A stretch of 64,000 bases of DNA, taken from positions 546,734 to 610,733 of the forward strand of contig JAKVCX010000001.1 of NCBI GenBank assembly GCA_022448525.1. Direction: 5' to 3'. The notes beneath the pieces were generated by a model. It did not search any database. It was not told the DNA's origin and saw only the letters and a program-made list of their open reading frames with translations. The stretch comes from Tenacibaculum sp. Its GTDB lineage: Bacteria; Bacteroidota; Bacteroidia; Flavobacteriales; Flavobacteriaceae. Numbering within the stretch: the stretch's first letter is position 1; each line of letters opens with the position of its first letter. The translations under genes were made by a program, and so were the position numbers. Below, one piece after another: positions 25,070 through 34,192 of the stretch.

Positions 25070-25670
25070 AAAAATATGGAACGAAGCCTTTATTAATGAA
25101 GAATCATTAATTGCTCCTAAAATAAACGATTTATACAATCAAAAATCGAAGTCGATTATTAACAAAATTAAAAGAACCTATCAATTTGATAATAAAGGAT
25201 TATTACCAATGGCTGGAATTGTAACAATTGGAGGTGTGCTATTATCTGAAACTATTATTGGATTATATGGAACATTACTAATTCTTGCGCTTTATATTTT
25301 CAATACTCGATTATTAAAAAGGTTTGAAACTATTGATATAAAATCGGATAACTTAAACTATTTAAAAAGTTACAGAAGAATTATCAGTTCTATTACTCGA
25401 TCAACGAAAAAGCTATTCATTTTTGGTTTACCATTAGCAATCATGTCAATTTTCGCACTAGCTTTTTTCTTAAAAGAAGATAGTTTTTTAGCAAGGTATA
25501 TTTCTGAAGACACTTCCGTTTTGCAAGTTTTAGGAATCGGAGCTTTGATAGCAGTTTGTACTTCAATTATTTGCACCGTGGTTTATACAATTTCAACAAG
25601 AATGTTATACGGAACACTTTTCTCAAAGCTTGATGATTTAATTATTGAAATGGAAAGCTTAAGAGAGTAA
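25053..25670 (+). CDS. Membrane protein, probable partner of the sigma factor
   Basis: The 205-residue protein has a soluble N-terminal region of about 50 residues (KIWNEAFINEESLIAPKIND) followed by four likely membrane helices (MAGIVTIGGVLLSETII, GTLLILALYIFNTRLL, LFIFGLPLAIMSIFALAFF, VLGIGALIAVCTSIICTVVY). The 17-base overlap with the sigma gene suggests translational coupling and an anti-sigma-like role, but the usual anti-sigma zinc motif is absent. Function is inferred from position. Confidence 0.7.
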   Translation: MEKSIEKIWNEAFINEESLIAPKINDLYNQKSKSIINKIKRTYQFDNKGLLPMAGIVTIGGVLLSETIIGLYGTLLILALYIFNTRLLKRFETIDIKSDNLNYLKSYRRIISSITRSTKKLFIFGLPLAIMSIFALAFFLKEDSFLARYISEDTSVLQVLGIGALIAVCTSIICTVVYTISTRMLYGTLFSKLDDLIIEMESLRE

Positions 25671-25680
25671 TATAAAGAAC

Positions 25681-25767
25681 GTCATTACGAAAAATTTTAA
25701 TTTTGAAGTAATCTAAAAGATGACTATTTAAGATCAAAAAGATTCCTTCACTATGCTCGGAATGACG
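25681..25767. repeat. Dispersed palindromic repeat, intergenic copy
   Basis: GTCATTACGA...GAAGTAATCT on the left and AGATTCCTTC...CTCGGAATGAC on the right form the ends of the same palindromic family found inside icmF. It fills the gap between the convergent sigma operon and recQ. Confidence 0.8.
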
Positions 25768-25776
25768 CTTCTTTTT

Positions 25777-27888
25777 TTAAATTGACTTTTTCTGTAGAAT
25801 AGTTAAACCTATTCTTATCTGTTCGTAAGAAACTTCCTCTCGTAAAAACTCAAAATACGGCTTCAAGGCTGTTTCATTATTCAACACTTTTTTAGCATTT
25901 TGAATTAACTTTAAAGTATTCACATCAATGAATTTATCAAGATTTACATCTTTACCTTCTAAATACAATTTTGCTAAATGTGAAAATATAGTTTGCTCTT
26001 TTAATCCACGTTGAATTGCAATTTCCTCAATTGAAAAGTCTTCTAAATACAACTTATAAGTTTCCAACGTCGTATCCTTTTTTCCTTTCTTTTTCTCTTT
26101 GATGAAAGATTTAATTTCTTCCATAAATTCAGCTCCATATACTTCTAATTTACGCTGCCCTACTCCACTTATTACTAAAAACTCTTCATCTGTTTGTGGT
26201 CTTTGGATTTCTAATTCACGTAAAGTTGCATCACTAAATACCAAGTAAGCTGCAATATCTTCTTCTTGTGCGATTTGATAACGAAGTTTTCGTAAACGCT
26301 CAAATAATGTATCTTTTGCAGTTGATTTTTTCTTTTGCTCTTTCTTTTGAGCTGGAGTTTCTTTTTTAGCAACTGTAGGTACGGTTAATCTAACTTTTTC
26401 TCCTTTGAATAAAACTTTTTCTGAAAACTCAGTTAATTGAAGCGTATTATTTAAATGAAAAGCTATTTGACACAATCCTTGATTTACCAATTGAATCATA
26501 TAATGTTGCCAATCTCTCCAAGAAATATCTTTCCCAACACTGTATGTCTTTAACGTGTTGTATTTTTTATCCAAAACAGTCGCATTTTGAGCGCCACGTA
26601 AAACATCAATAACAGTTCCCATAGCTTCTTTTCCTTTTAATCGAAAAATTGCCGATAATGCCTTTTGAGCGATTAAAGTTCCATCAAAAAATTGAGGTGG
26701 ATTTTTACAAACATCACAATTTCCACAATCCTCTTCAATTAGTTCTCCGAAGTAACTTAGTAAAATTCTTCTGCGACAAACAGTTGCTTCTGAGAACTGT
26801 TTCATTCGTTCTAATTTCGCCTCTTGTACGTCTTTATTTCCTGTATTTGCAATAAATTGTCGTAATTGAATTACATCGGCATAACTATGAAATAACAATG
26901 CATGCGAAGATAATCCGTCTCTTCCTGCTCTACCGATTTCTTGATAATATCCTTCAATATTCTTCGGCATGTTATAGTGAATTACCCAACGAACATTTGA
27001 TTTATCAATTCCCATTCCGAAAGCAATTGTTGCACAAATTATAGGAACATCATCTTTAATAAAATCCTCTTGAATAGAAGATCTTTCCTCAAAAGATAAT
27101 CCCGCATGATATGCTTTTGCTTTAATTCCGCTTTGATTCAATTTACTTGCTAATTGTTCGGTAGCTTTTCTACTCAAACAATATATAATCCCGGATTCAT
27201 TAGTTCTACCATTAATGAACTTCACAATTTGAGTAACTCTATCATTTGCTGGACGAACTTCTAAGGCGATATTCTCTCTATTAAAAGAACTCACAAAACG
27301 TGTGGCATGTGGAATAGCCAATTGCTCTAAAATATCTTCCTGAGTAGCTTTATCGGCAGTTGCGGTTAAAGCGACAACTGGAACTTCTGGTAAAGATTTT
27401 TTCAAGAAAGCTAATTGTTTATACGAAGGTCTAAAATCATGACCCCAAGAAGAAATACAGTGCGCTTCGTCAATTGCTATACTACTTATATAATTCTGAT
27501 TTAAGATATTCTGCAAGAAAGGAAGACTTTCTGGGGCAACATAAAGTAATTTTATTTCTTTATTTACTACAGCATCAAAAACACTTTGTTGTTCTTCACT
27601 CGACTGACTACTATTAAAATAAGTTGCCGAAATTCCATTAGCTTTTAAACTATCAACCTGATCTTTCATTAAAGCAATCAAAGGAGAAATCACCAATGTA
27701 ATTCCTTCAAAAAATAATGCTGGTAGTTGAAAACAAATTGACTTTCCTCCTCCAGTTGGCATAATCACCAAAGTATCCTTTTTGGCTAATATATTCTCAA
27801 CAATCTTTTGTTGCTGTAATCGAAAACTGTCGTAACCAAAATTCGATTTTAACTTAAGCAACAAGTCTTTCTCATCAATACTATTCAT
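25777..27888 (-). CDS. recQ: RecQ ATP-dependent DNA helicase
   Basis: RecQ unwinds DNA 3' to 5' in recombination and repair. The 703-residue protein has helicase motif I ([14 protein letters not shown]), the DEAH box ([19 protein letters not shown]), motif VI ([12 protein letters not shown]), the zinc-binding part of the RQC domain ([19 protein letters not shown]), a winged-helix segment and an HRDC domain (about residues 525-605, [15 protein letters not shown]). A C-terminal HTH-like extension ([20 protein letters not shown]) is typical for Bacteroidota. Stand-alone gene on the minus strand. Confidence 0.95.
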   Translation of the reverse strand: MNSIDEKDLLLKLKSNFGYDSFRLQQQKIVENILAKKDTLVIMPTGGGKSICFQLPALFFEGITLVISPLIALMKDQVDSLKANGISATYFNSSQSSEEQQSVFDAVVNKEIKLLYVAPESLPFLQNILNQNYISSIAIDEAHCISSWGHDFRPSYKQLAFLKKSLPEVPVVALTATADKATQEDILEQLAIPHATRFVSSFNRENIALEVRPANDRVTQIVKFINGRTNESGIIYCLSRKATEQLASKLNQSGIKAKAYHAGLSFEERSSIQEDFIKDDVPIICATIAFGMGIDKSNVRWVIHYNMPKNIEGYYQEIGRAGRDGLSSHALLFHSYADVIQLRQFIANTGNKDVQEAKLERMKQFSEATVCRRRILLSYFGELIEEDCGNCDVCKNPPQFFDGTLIAQKALSAIFRLKGKEAMGTVIDVLRGAQNATVLDKKYNTLKTYSVGKDISWRDWQHYMIQLVNQGLCQIAFHLNNTLQLTEFSEKVLFKGEKVRLTVPTVAKKETPAQKKEQKKKSTAKDTLFERLRKLRYQIAQEEDIAAYLVFSDATLRELEIQRPQTDEEFLVISGVGQRKLEVYGAEFMEEIKSFIKEKKKGKKDTTLETYKLYLEDFSIEEIAIQRGLKEQTIFSHLAKLYLEGKDVNLDKFIDVNTLKLIQNAKKVLNNETALKPYFEFLREEVSYEQIRIGLTILQKKSI

Positions 27889-27904
27889 ATGGCAAAAGTA
27901 CCAT

Positions 27905-27940
27905 AAAAAAAGCGCAGCATAAACAGTGTAACTACGCTTT
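27905..27940 (-). terminator. Rho-independent terminator upstream of recQ
   Basis: On the minus strand AAAGCGTAG pairs with CTGCGCTTT, a mismatch in the middle, followed by a T-run. It ends the polyamine operon just before the recQ start. Confidence 0.75.
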
Positions 27941-27952
27941 ATATTTTAAATT

Positions 27953-28366
27953 TTATATAAAAATCTCATCCTTTCTTCTAAAGGTTTTAAACTCTATATA
28001 ATATCCATTTGGATCTTGTACTAAGAAGGTATTTTGTTCTCCATTTTTATCTTCAAAAAATGTTTTTTTCACTACGGTATCAAACATCCACTGACTATTG
28101 ACTTTATCATAAGTATTTTCCCATTCATCACTATCTAAAACAACTCCAAAATGAAACGATGGTAACTCTTCATTATCTAATGAATAAAAAGGAAATTGAA
28201 AATCAAAGTTTTCAGTAAGAACAAAAGTTAATTGATGTCCGAATAAATTAATATCTACCCAATTCTCAGTTTTTCTTCCGATCTCCGACTCTAATTGATC
28301 TTTGTAATAATTAATTGTCTCTTCAATATTTTTGCAAGGAAGTGACATATGAAAACATGAATTCAT
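27953..28366 (-). CDS. VOC/glyoxalase-fold protein
   Basis: The 137-residue protein shows the vicinal oxygen chelate layout: CFHMSLPCKNIEETINYYKDQL at the N-terminus, VDINLFGHQLTF, a central SFHFGVVLDSDEW and the C-terminal NTFLVQDPNGYYIEFKTF with the metal-ligand Glu. This suggests a metal-dependent lyase, isomerase or dioxygenase; the substrate is unknown. It starts one base after the stop of the broken small gene and is the last gene of the polyamine operon. Confidence 0.85.
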   Translation of the reverse strand: MNSCFHMSLPCKNIEETINYYKDQLESEIGRKTENWVDINLFGHQLTFVLTENFDFQFPFYSLDNEELPSFHFGVVLDSDEWENTYDKVNSQWMFDTVVKKTFFEDKNGEQNTFLVQDPNGYYIEFKTFRRKDEIFI

Positions 28367-28367
28367 A

Positions 28368-28628
28368 TTACATGGGTTTTAATTCTTCTAATTTTAATAC
28401 TACAAAATCTTCGTCGTCTAAATCGTTGATAATTTCTTTATAGATAATTTCAAACTTTTTACCCTTTAATTCAATTCACTTTAAATCATACTTTACTAGT
28501 AACATTTTATTGATTTCTTCAAAATCAACAACTTCATTATCTTCTAATATAAAGGTGTAATATCCGTCTTTATATCCTGAATAAACTCCAACTGATTCCA
28601 TCAGTTGTTCTGCTCTGTAGTAGACCAT
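28368..28628 (-). pseudogene. Small conserved gene split by an in-frame TGA
   Basis: Read from the ATG at 28626-28628, the frame codes for VYYRAEQLMESVGVYSGYK and on to KYDLK (50 residues), then meets TGA at 28476-28478, and continues without other interruption as IELKGKKFEIIYKE to a TAA at 28368-28370. Without the TGA the product would have 86 residues. The flanking genes are tightly spaced (11 bases and 1 base), as expected for an intact operon member. A single base change of a serine (TCA) or arginine/glycine codon would create the TGA. Either a recent mutation, a base error or readthrough. Function unknown. Confidence 0.72.
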
Positions 28629-28639
28629 AAGTTAATCAA

Positions 28640-28912
28640 TTAAAAATTATTATCATCAAAATTGTCAAAATCAGTATCATCAAACGAAGTATCTTCATCC
28701 ATATAATCGTCCATAGTTTGCTCCAACTTTTTACTGATTTTCACTAAATAAACAGTGTCTTCGGTTTTAACTTCTACTGCGTTTACTGTTTCTCCTTTTG
28801 CGTTTTTAAACGAAATAATATCATCAGAATCATATCCATCAGGATACTTTTTAACTAATAAATCTAAAATATTAGCTGTGAGTTTTACGTAATCTACAAT
28901 AACACGTTTCAT
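28640..28912 (-). CDS. Small acidic protein of the polyamine operon
   Basis: The 90-residue protein has a globular N-terminal part (VIVDYVKLTANILDLLVKKY, ISFKNAKGETVNAVEVKTED) and an extremely acidic, Phe-studded tail DTSFDDTDFDNFDDNNF. It is conserved in appearance with other Flavobacteriaceae proteins in this position but I know no function. It starts 6 bases after the deoxyhypusine-synthase-like gene. The acidic tail could mimic nucleic acid or bind polycations such as polyamines, which is speculation. Confidence 0.75.
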   Translation of the reverse strand: MKRVIVDYVKLTANILDLLVKKYPDGYDSDDIISFKNAKGETVNAVEVKTEDTVYLVKISKKLEQTMDDYMDEDTSFDDTDFDNFDDNNF

Positions 28913-28918
28913 GGTTTT

Positions 28919-29896
28919 TTACATTTTTAGTAGATAAGCAAAAATGAGCGGCGCTACTATAGTTGCATCACTTTCTATAATGAACTTTGGTGTATCAACA
29001 TCTAATTTTCCCCAGGTAATTTTCTCATTAGGAATTGCTCCAGAGTATGAACCATAACTCGTTGTTGAATCAGAAATTTGGCAGAAATAACTCCAAAATG
29101 GCGTATCTTCTCTTTCTAAATCTTGATATAACATTGGAACTACACAAATCGGGAAATCACCAGCGATTCCTCCACCAATTTGAAAAAATCCGATTCCATT
29201 ATCTGAATTTTCAGTATACCAATCAGCTAAGAAAGTCATGTACTCAATTCCTGATTTCATTGTTGATGCCTTCAGTACTCCTTTTACAACATAGGATGCG
29301 AAAATATTTCCCATTGTAGAATCTTCCCATCCAGGAACTACAATTGGCAAGTTTTTTTCTGCTGCTGCATACATCCAAGAATCTTTAATATCAATCTCAT
29401 AATATTCTTCTAAAACTCCAGACAACAATAACTTATACATAAATTCATGGGGAAAATAACGTTTTCCATTCTCTTCAGCATCTTTCCAAATCTTGAAAAT
29501 ATGCTTTTGTAATCGTCTAAATGCCTCCTCTTCTGGAATACAAGTATCGGTTACTCGGTTTAATCCTTTTAGAAGTAAATCCCATTCGTCTTGTGGTGTT
29601 AAATCTCTATAATTAGGAACACGTTTGTAATGAGAATGTGCCACTAAATTCATAATATCCTCCTCTAAATTTGCTCCTGTACAAGAAATAATGTGCACCT
29701 TATCCGCGCGGATAACATCGGCAAAAATTTTACCTATTTCTGCTGTACTCATAGCTCCTGCAAGTGAAACTAGCATCTTAGCTCCATTATCAATTTGTTC
29801 TTCATAACCTTTAGCTGCATCTACTAAAGATGCTGCATTGAAATGAAGAAAGTATTTTTCTAAAAATTCTGAAATTGGGTGTGTATATGTGTTCAT
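28919..29896 (-). CDS. Deoxyhypusine synthase-family protein, likely homospermidine synthase-type
   Basis: The 325-residue protein has the NAD-binding deoxyhypusine synthase fold: MLVSLAGAMSTAEIGKIF, VHIISCTGANLEEDI, GIGFFQIGGGIAGDFPIC, SGAIPNEKITWGKLDVD and SDATIVAPLIFAYLL. The lysine in ITWGKL corresponds to the catalytic lysine of the human enzyme. Bacteria lack eIF5A, so a polyamine such as spermidine or homospermidine is a likelier product. Position directly behind arginine decarboxylase and agmatinase supports use of putrescine. Family certain, product inferred. Confidence 0.88.
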   Translation of the reverse strand: MNTYTHPISEFLEKYFLHFNAASLVDAAKGYEEQIDNGAKMLVSLAGAMSTAEIGKIFADVIRADKVHIISCTGANLEEDIMNLVAHSHYKRVPNYRDLTPQDEWDLLLKGLNRVTDTCIPEEEAFRRLQKHIFKIWKDAEENGKRYFPHEFMYKLLLSGVLEEYYEIDIKDSWMYAAAEKNLPIVVPGWEDSTMGNIFASYVVKGVLKASTMKSGIEYMTFLADWYTENSDNGIGFFQIGGGIAGDFPICVVPMLYQDLEREDTPFWSYFCQISDSTTSYGSYSGAIPNEKITWGKLDVDTPKFIIESDATIVAPLIFAYLLKM

Positions 29897-29932
29897 TTTT
29901 GTTTTTAATCTTTTTTGTTTCTTTTCTGTTAT

Positions 29933-30724
29933 TTAAAAAAACATTTTTACTACTTCTAATAGTATCAGAATGATGATAATCCATTCTAGCATACTACTAT
30001 ACTTATGATTTAATATATCTCTAAATAAATCGAGATTTTCTTTAATTACATTTAAACTATTTACAATGCCTTGATGTCTTTTAATAACATCTAACTCGTC
30101 ACGTAATTTATAATCTAACTCTGATAATTCTTTTGTGTTCCAGGCAACTTCAGGAGTTTCAAAAACAAATAAATCTTCCGCAATGTTGTTCTTAAGATTC
30201 ATAGTTCTTCCTATGAACTTACTCATCTTTTTCTTAGATAATTTGAAATTACCTGTTTGTTCTAATTGCTTTGAATACACAAGTGTTTTATCATGTAAAT
30301 CAGATGTTTTATTCACATAGTTCATTAAGGCAACTGATTGAGCTAGATTTAGACAAACAATATGAATTGTATCTACATTTATCTCCTGTACTGTAACTGA
30401 TCCAAAATCGACATCTGTACTTGCGCCTAAATTCACCTTGTAACTTTCAAACGGTAAATGTTTTAGCTTAACCTCTTCCTCTAAAATTTTATGAATAACT
30501 CTTGTACTAAAAAGCTCATCACAATTAAAAAAGACAACACTACCATAGTCTTTGATGTATATAAAAGAGTTCTCTTCTCTTTGATACAATAAAAATGTAT
30601 GTTCTCTTTTTATTAAAGAAAGTTTTGGAAAAAGACTTCTAATTGATGATAAATCAAGTCTTTTCTCTAAATGATATGCGATTACATTGTAATTGTTATC
30701 AAGACTCATAATCGTAGTCATCAT
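29933..30724 (-). CDS. RMD1/DUF155-family protein with C-terminal membrane anchor
   Basis: The 263-residue protein has the DUF155 pattern: YNVIAYHLEKRLDLSSIRSL, DYGSVVFFNCDE and ELDYKLRDELDVIKRHQGIV near the C-terminus, ending with one membrane helix (MLEWIIIILILLEVV). Eukaryotic relatives (Rmd1, Sif2) are mitochondrial membrane proteins. Bacterial function unknown. The gene overlaps speB by 26 bases; a second ATG at 30709 is also possible. Its constant place in a polyamine operon may be a clue to function. Confidence 0.82.
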   Translation of the reverse strand: MMTTIMSLDNNYNVIAYHLEKRLDLSSIRSLFPKLSLIKREHTFLLYQREENSFIYIKDYGSVVFFNCDELFSTRVIHKILEEEVKLKHLPFESYKVNLGASTDVDFGSVTVQEINVDTIHIVCLNLAQSVALMNYVNKTSDLHDKTLVYSKQLEQTGNFKLSKKKMSKFIGRTMNLKNNIAEDLFVFETPEVAWNTKELSELDYKLRDELDVIKRHQGIVNSLNVIKENLDLFRDILNHKYSSMLEWIIIILILLEVVKMFF

Positions 30725-31640
30725 CTTTAACTTTCATAATAACGTGAGCATCATTTTCTTCAAAGTCATCAACTTCATCATCTTCTACTTCAATTGAAAA
30801 CTTATAACTTAACATTTTGTAATACAGTTTTGCAGCTAAGAAATCTGATGATTTATCTATTTCATTTGGACATAGTTCTACTATATCAAAACCAACAACA
30901 TTCTTTTGTTCAAAAACCAGTTTCAAAAACTCTAACGTTTCATACCATAATAAACCTCCAGGCTCAGGAGTTCCAGTACTTGGCATTATAGAAGGATCTA
31001 AAGCATCTAAATCGAAAGAAATAAACACGTTGTCTGTTAATTGTTCTAATACTTCATCCATCCAATATTCATTGATTGCCATATCATGAGCGAAAAACGT
31101 TTTATCAAGATTCATGGAACTCATTTCTGATTTATCCATACTTCTAATTCCTACTTGAACTAAATTGGTATTTAAACTCGCTTCATACATTGCACAAGCA
31201 TGATTACAAGAAGAACCTTCATATTCTTTTCTTAAATCTGCATGAGCATCTATATGTAAAACTGTTAAATTATTAAAACACTCATCGAAGGCTCTAACTG
31301 TACCAATTGAAATGGAATGCTCACCTCCAATTATAGTGACAAACTTATTTTTAATTATGTACTTCTTTGTTGTTTCATGTACAGCTTCAACCATTGATTC
31401 TGGAGAATTATCTTCTTCTACAGCATCCGCCAAATAAACACCTTCTTTATATACTTCACTTTTAGTTTCAATATCGAAAAGCTCCATGTTTTCAGATGCA
31501 TCTAAAAATGCTTCCGGTCCTTTATCAGCTCCTTTTTGCCATGTGCTTGTTCCGTCATAAGGAACAGGAATTACTACAATTTTTGCGTTCTCTAATTTTG
31601 CATATTGATCTGGAATTCCAGCATAATTTCTTTTGTTCAT
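30699..31640 (-). CDS. speB: Agmatinase (ureohydrolase family)
   Basis: Agmatinase hydrolyses agmatine to putrescine and urea using two Mn ions. The 313-residue protein shows the ligand motifs GGEHSISIG, HIDAHADLRKEYEG and FISFDLDALDPSIMPSTGTPEPGG. Sequence and position after arginine decarboxylase favour agmatinase over arginase. A 30-residue acidic C-terminal extension (VEDDEVDDFEENDA) is unusual. It starts 12 bases after the speA stop and overlaps the next gene. Confidence 0.93.
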   Translation of the reverse strand: MNKRNYAGIPDQYAKLENAKIVVIPVPYDGTSTWQKGADKGPEAFLDASENMELFDIETKSEVYKEGVYLADAVEEDNSPESMVEAVHETTKKYIIKNKFVTIIGGEHSISIGTVRAFDECFNNLTVLHIDAHADLRKEYEGSSCNHACAMYEASLNTNLVQVGIRSMDKSEMSSMNLDKTFFAHDMAINEYWMDEVLEQLTDNVFISFDLDALDPSIMPSTGTPEPGGLLWYETLEFLKLVFEQKNVVGFDIVELCPNEIDKSSDFLAAKLYYKMLSYKFSIEVEDDEVDDFEENDAHVIMKVKDDDYDYES

Positions 31641-31652
31641 CTCTTTTATTTT

Positions 31653-33044
31653 TTAGTAGCCAAGAATCGATAAAAATTCTTCGCTTCTTTGTTGTTCTTT
31701 AAATAATTGTGTTGTGATATCTCCGTTTTCGTTTTTATCAATTAAAATGTGTTTTGGATTCGGAATCAAACAGTGCTGTAATCCTCCGTAACCACCAATA
31801 GTTTCTTGATAAGCACCTGTATTAAAAAAACCGATATACAAGGTTTCTTTTTTATGATACTTTGGTAAATAGATTGCGTTTGTATGCTGTTCTGAATTAT
31901 AATAGTCATCACTATCACAAGTAAGTCCACCAAGCAAAACACGTTCATACTCATCATTCCATCTATTAATTGGTAACATTATAAACCTCTTATTTATAGC
32001 CCAACTATCTGGTAATGTTGTGATAAAAGAGGAATTAATCATGTTCCACTTTTCACGATCATTTTGTTTTTTTTGATACAATACTTCATAAATTGCTCCT
32101 CCAGACTCTCCAACTGTATAACTACCAAATTCTGTGAAAATATTTGGAGTATCTACATTCGCTTCATCGCAAGCCATTTTAATTTGATTGATAATTTCTT
32201 CTACCATGTATTGATAATCATAATCAAAAGCCAATGAATTTTTTATAGGAAACCCTCCACCAATATTTAAACTATTTAATGTTGGACATATCTTTTTTAG
32301 TTCGATATATACTTTTAAACATTTGGTAAGTTCGTTCCAGTAATAAGCTGTATCTCTAATTCCTGTATTGATAAAGAAGTGTAACATTTTCAAATCTACT
32401 TGCGGATTAGGAGCAACTTCTTTTTTATAAAAGTTAACTATGTTTTTATATCCAATTCCTAAACGGCTAGTATAAAATTCGAACTTTGGCTCTTCTTCTG
32501 AAGCGATTCGAATTCCTATGTTAAATTTGCTACTAGTTTCATCTAAAATTAAATCTAACTCTTCGTAATTATCAATAATAGGAATACAGTTCGTATGTCC
32601 ACCATCAATTAAACTCACAATATTTGCTATGTATTGATCACGTTTAAATCCGTTACATAACACATATGTATCATCTTTAATTTTTCCTGAAGCTTTTAGT
32701 GATTTTACAATATCAATATCAAACGCCGAAGACGTTTCTATATGAATATCATTTTTTAATGCCTCATCTAAAATGTATTTAAAATGAGAACTCTTTGTAC
32801 AATAGCAATAATTGTATTTCCCATTATAATTTAATTTTTCGATGGCATTATTAAACCACTTTTTAGCGTTCAAAATATTTTCAGATATTTTAGGTAAATA
32901 GGTAAATTTTAATGGTGCTCCATACATTTTTACCATTTCCATTAAATCAATATCATGAAATTGAAGTTCATTGTTTTCTACTGTAAACTCTTGCTGTGGA
33001 AAGTCAAAAGTTTGCTCTATTAAGTCTATATATTTTATGTTCAT
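31653..33044 (-). CDS. speA: Biosynthetic arginine decarboxylase
   Basis: A PLP enzyme of the alanine-racemase-fold group converting arginine to agmatine. The 463-residue protein has YCYCTKSSHF with the PLP lysine, the glycine-rich LNIGGGFPIKNS phosphate-binding block, the FTEFGSYTVGESGG block and C-terminal GGLTCDSDDYY with an active-site cysteine and aspartate. It is shorter than E. coli SpeA (about 630) and matches the compact Bacteroidota form. First gene of the operon speA-speB-RMD1-DHS; a leader of about 350 nt precedes it. Confidence 0.92.
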   Translation of the reverse strand: MNIKYIDLIEQTFDFPQQEFTVENNELQFHDIDLMEMVKMYGAPLKFTYLPKISENILNAKKWFNNAIEKLNYNGKYNYCYCTKSSHFKYILDEALKNDIHIETSSAFDIDIVKSLKASGKIKDDTYVLCNGFKRDQYIANIVSLIDGGHTNCIPIIDNYEELDLILDETSSKFNIGIRIASEEEPKFEFYTSRLGIGYKNIVNFYKKEVAPNPQVDLKMLHFFINTGIRDTAYYWNELTKCLKVYIELKKICPTLNSLNIGGGFPIKNSLAFDYDYQYMVEEIINQIKMACDEANVDTPNIFTEFGSYTVGESGGAIYEVLYQKKQNDREKWNMINSSFITTLPDSWAINKRFIMLPINRWNDEYERVLLGGLTCDSDDYYNSEQHTNAIYLPKYHKKETLYIGFFNTGAYQETIGGYGGLQHCLIPNPKHILIDKNENGDITTQLFKEQQRSEEFLSILGY

Positions 33045-33395
33045 TTTTTAAAATTTGAGTGTAGAATTCTATTAACAAACATCCAGATGAAGCGTATATA
33101 CTCATCAGAAATTTGAATAAATTCCAAGAAATTATAAACCGTAGATTCGTACGATTTAATTACTTTTTTATTAAAAAAAATAAATGCTTAGACTCGTAGC
33201 GCCATACAATCTCCACTCTGTTTATCAAAGTTGAGAGGTAAGGAACTCTTGTGTAGAAAAGAAGACACCTTAATTTTTCCGATGTGTTTCCCAAACACGA
33301 AGTAACTTTCCGTCTTCGAATAAAAGTTACTAACGAAATAAGTAAAACGTAACATTTAACTTATACATAAGATGGGGTAAATATATACTTTTTTT
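33045..33395 (-). other. Long structured 5' leader of speA (candidate regulatory RNA)
   Basis: No reading frame is present here. On the transcribed strand two adjacent hairpins are clear: AGTAACTTT/AAAGTTACT (33301-33309 with 33323-33331, 9 bp) and GTGTTT/AAACAC (33284-33289 with 33293-33298). Weaker pairings occur around 33250-33270. The block at about 33190-33260 has unusually high GC for the region. A 350-nt leader before a polyamine gene could be a cis-regulatory RNA or hold a separate small RNA; nothing matches a family I know. Confidence 0.4.
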
Positions 33396-33400
33396 GAATA

Positions 33401-33408
33401 CAAAATTA
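33401..33408 (-). promoter_or_regulatory. Putative speA operon -7 box
   Basis: TAATTTTG on the minus strand fits TAnnTTTG. A TTTG at 33437-33440 lies 28 bases upstream, somewhat too far for an ideal -33 box. Transcription from here gives a leader of about 350 nt. Confidence 0.35.
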
Positions 33409-33449
33409 TTTTTTTAAAAAAAGTGAATATTTTTTTCAAAATAAAAGAA

Positions 33450-33472
33450 CCAAGGTTTTCACCATGGCTCAA
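33450..33472 (-). terminator. Probable terminator of the TlpA-family gene
   Basis: On the minus strand AGCCATGG and CCTTGGTT pair with one mismatch and wobble around TGAAAA, followed by CTTTTATTTT. Confidence 0.5.
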
Positions 33473-33560
33473 CTTAACATATATTACTATAAATAAACTA
33501 CTTATATTTTTTGTTTTAATTTCTTAAGAAGTACTTTAAATTACTATTTTTCCAGAAAAA

Positions 33561-34106
33561 TCAATCTATTAACACTTCATCAATAAAACTCAGAAAACTT
33601 TGACTATTCCAGTTAGCTGCTCCTGATTTATCGATTCTTATATTACCTTCTTTATCTAAAACAAATGTTCTTGGAATTGAATTCACAGGAGGTAATTCAT
33701 TTAGGATAAAATTCGATTGATATACCGGAAATTCATAATCGTTCTCATTAAAAAATTTCAAAATATCCTCTGAATCTTCCGATGTTATAAAAACAAACGC
33801 AACTTTATCTTGATATTCATTATAAAACTTTTGAATTGAAGGTAACTCTGCTATACATGGTGGACACCAAGTTGCCCAGAAATTTAAGAATACTACCTTT
33901 CCTTTGAACTCTGAGAAGTTAATATTATCTGTATTCAATCCTTTTAACTCCCAATTATAATTAAATACACGAGCACTTTTTTCAACCTTTTCTATTGAAG
34001 GACTAAATGACACTAGTCTTATAAACCAAACCCTACTTGGTTTATATAATAATAGTGCAATGGCTAAGACAAAAATTATGTTAGATAATGTGATATGTTT
34101 TTTCAA
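33561..34106 (-). CDS. TlpA-family membrane-anchored thioredoxin
   Basis: The 181-residue protein has an N-terminal membrane anchor (SNIIFVLAIALLLY) and a periplasmic TlpA/ResA-type thioredoxin domain with VVFLNFWATWCPPCIAELP, the CxxC motif being CPPC, and the cis-Pro region INSIPRTFVLD. It likely reduces disulfides in periplasmic partners. It is 86 bases downstream of an AraC regulator gene and could belong to the same unit. Confidence 0.9.
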   Translation of the reverse strand: MKKHITLSNIIFVLAIALLLYKPSRVWFIRLVSFSPSIEKVEKSARVFNYNWELKGLNTDNINFSEFKGKVVFLNFWATWCPPCIAELPSIQKFYNEYQDKVAFVFITSEDSEDILKFFNENDYEFPVYQSNFILNELPPVNSIPRTFVLDKEGNIRIDKSGAANWNSQSFLSFIDEVLID

Positions 34107-34192
34107 TGCTAATTCAAGTTAAATTCCGAAAACTTTTGTTTACTTCTTTGTCCTTTAATTTCGGAAAAACTAACATGAAAATATTATAAAAT

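Noticed and set aside
28476..28478. Selenocysteine at the TGA
   Set aside because: No suitable hairpin follows and the protein shows no redox context; a mutation is simpler.
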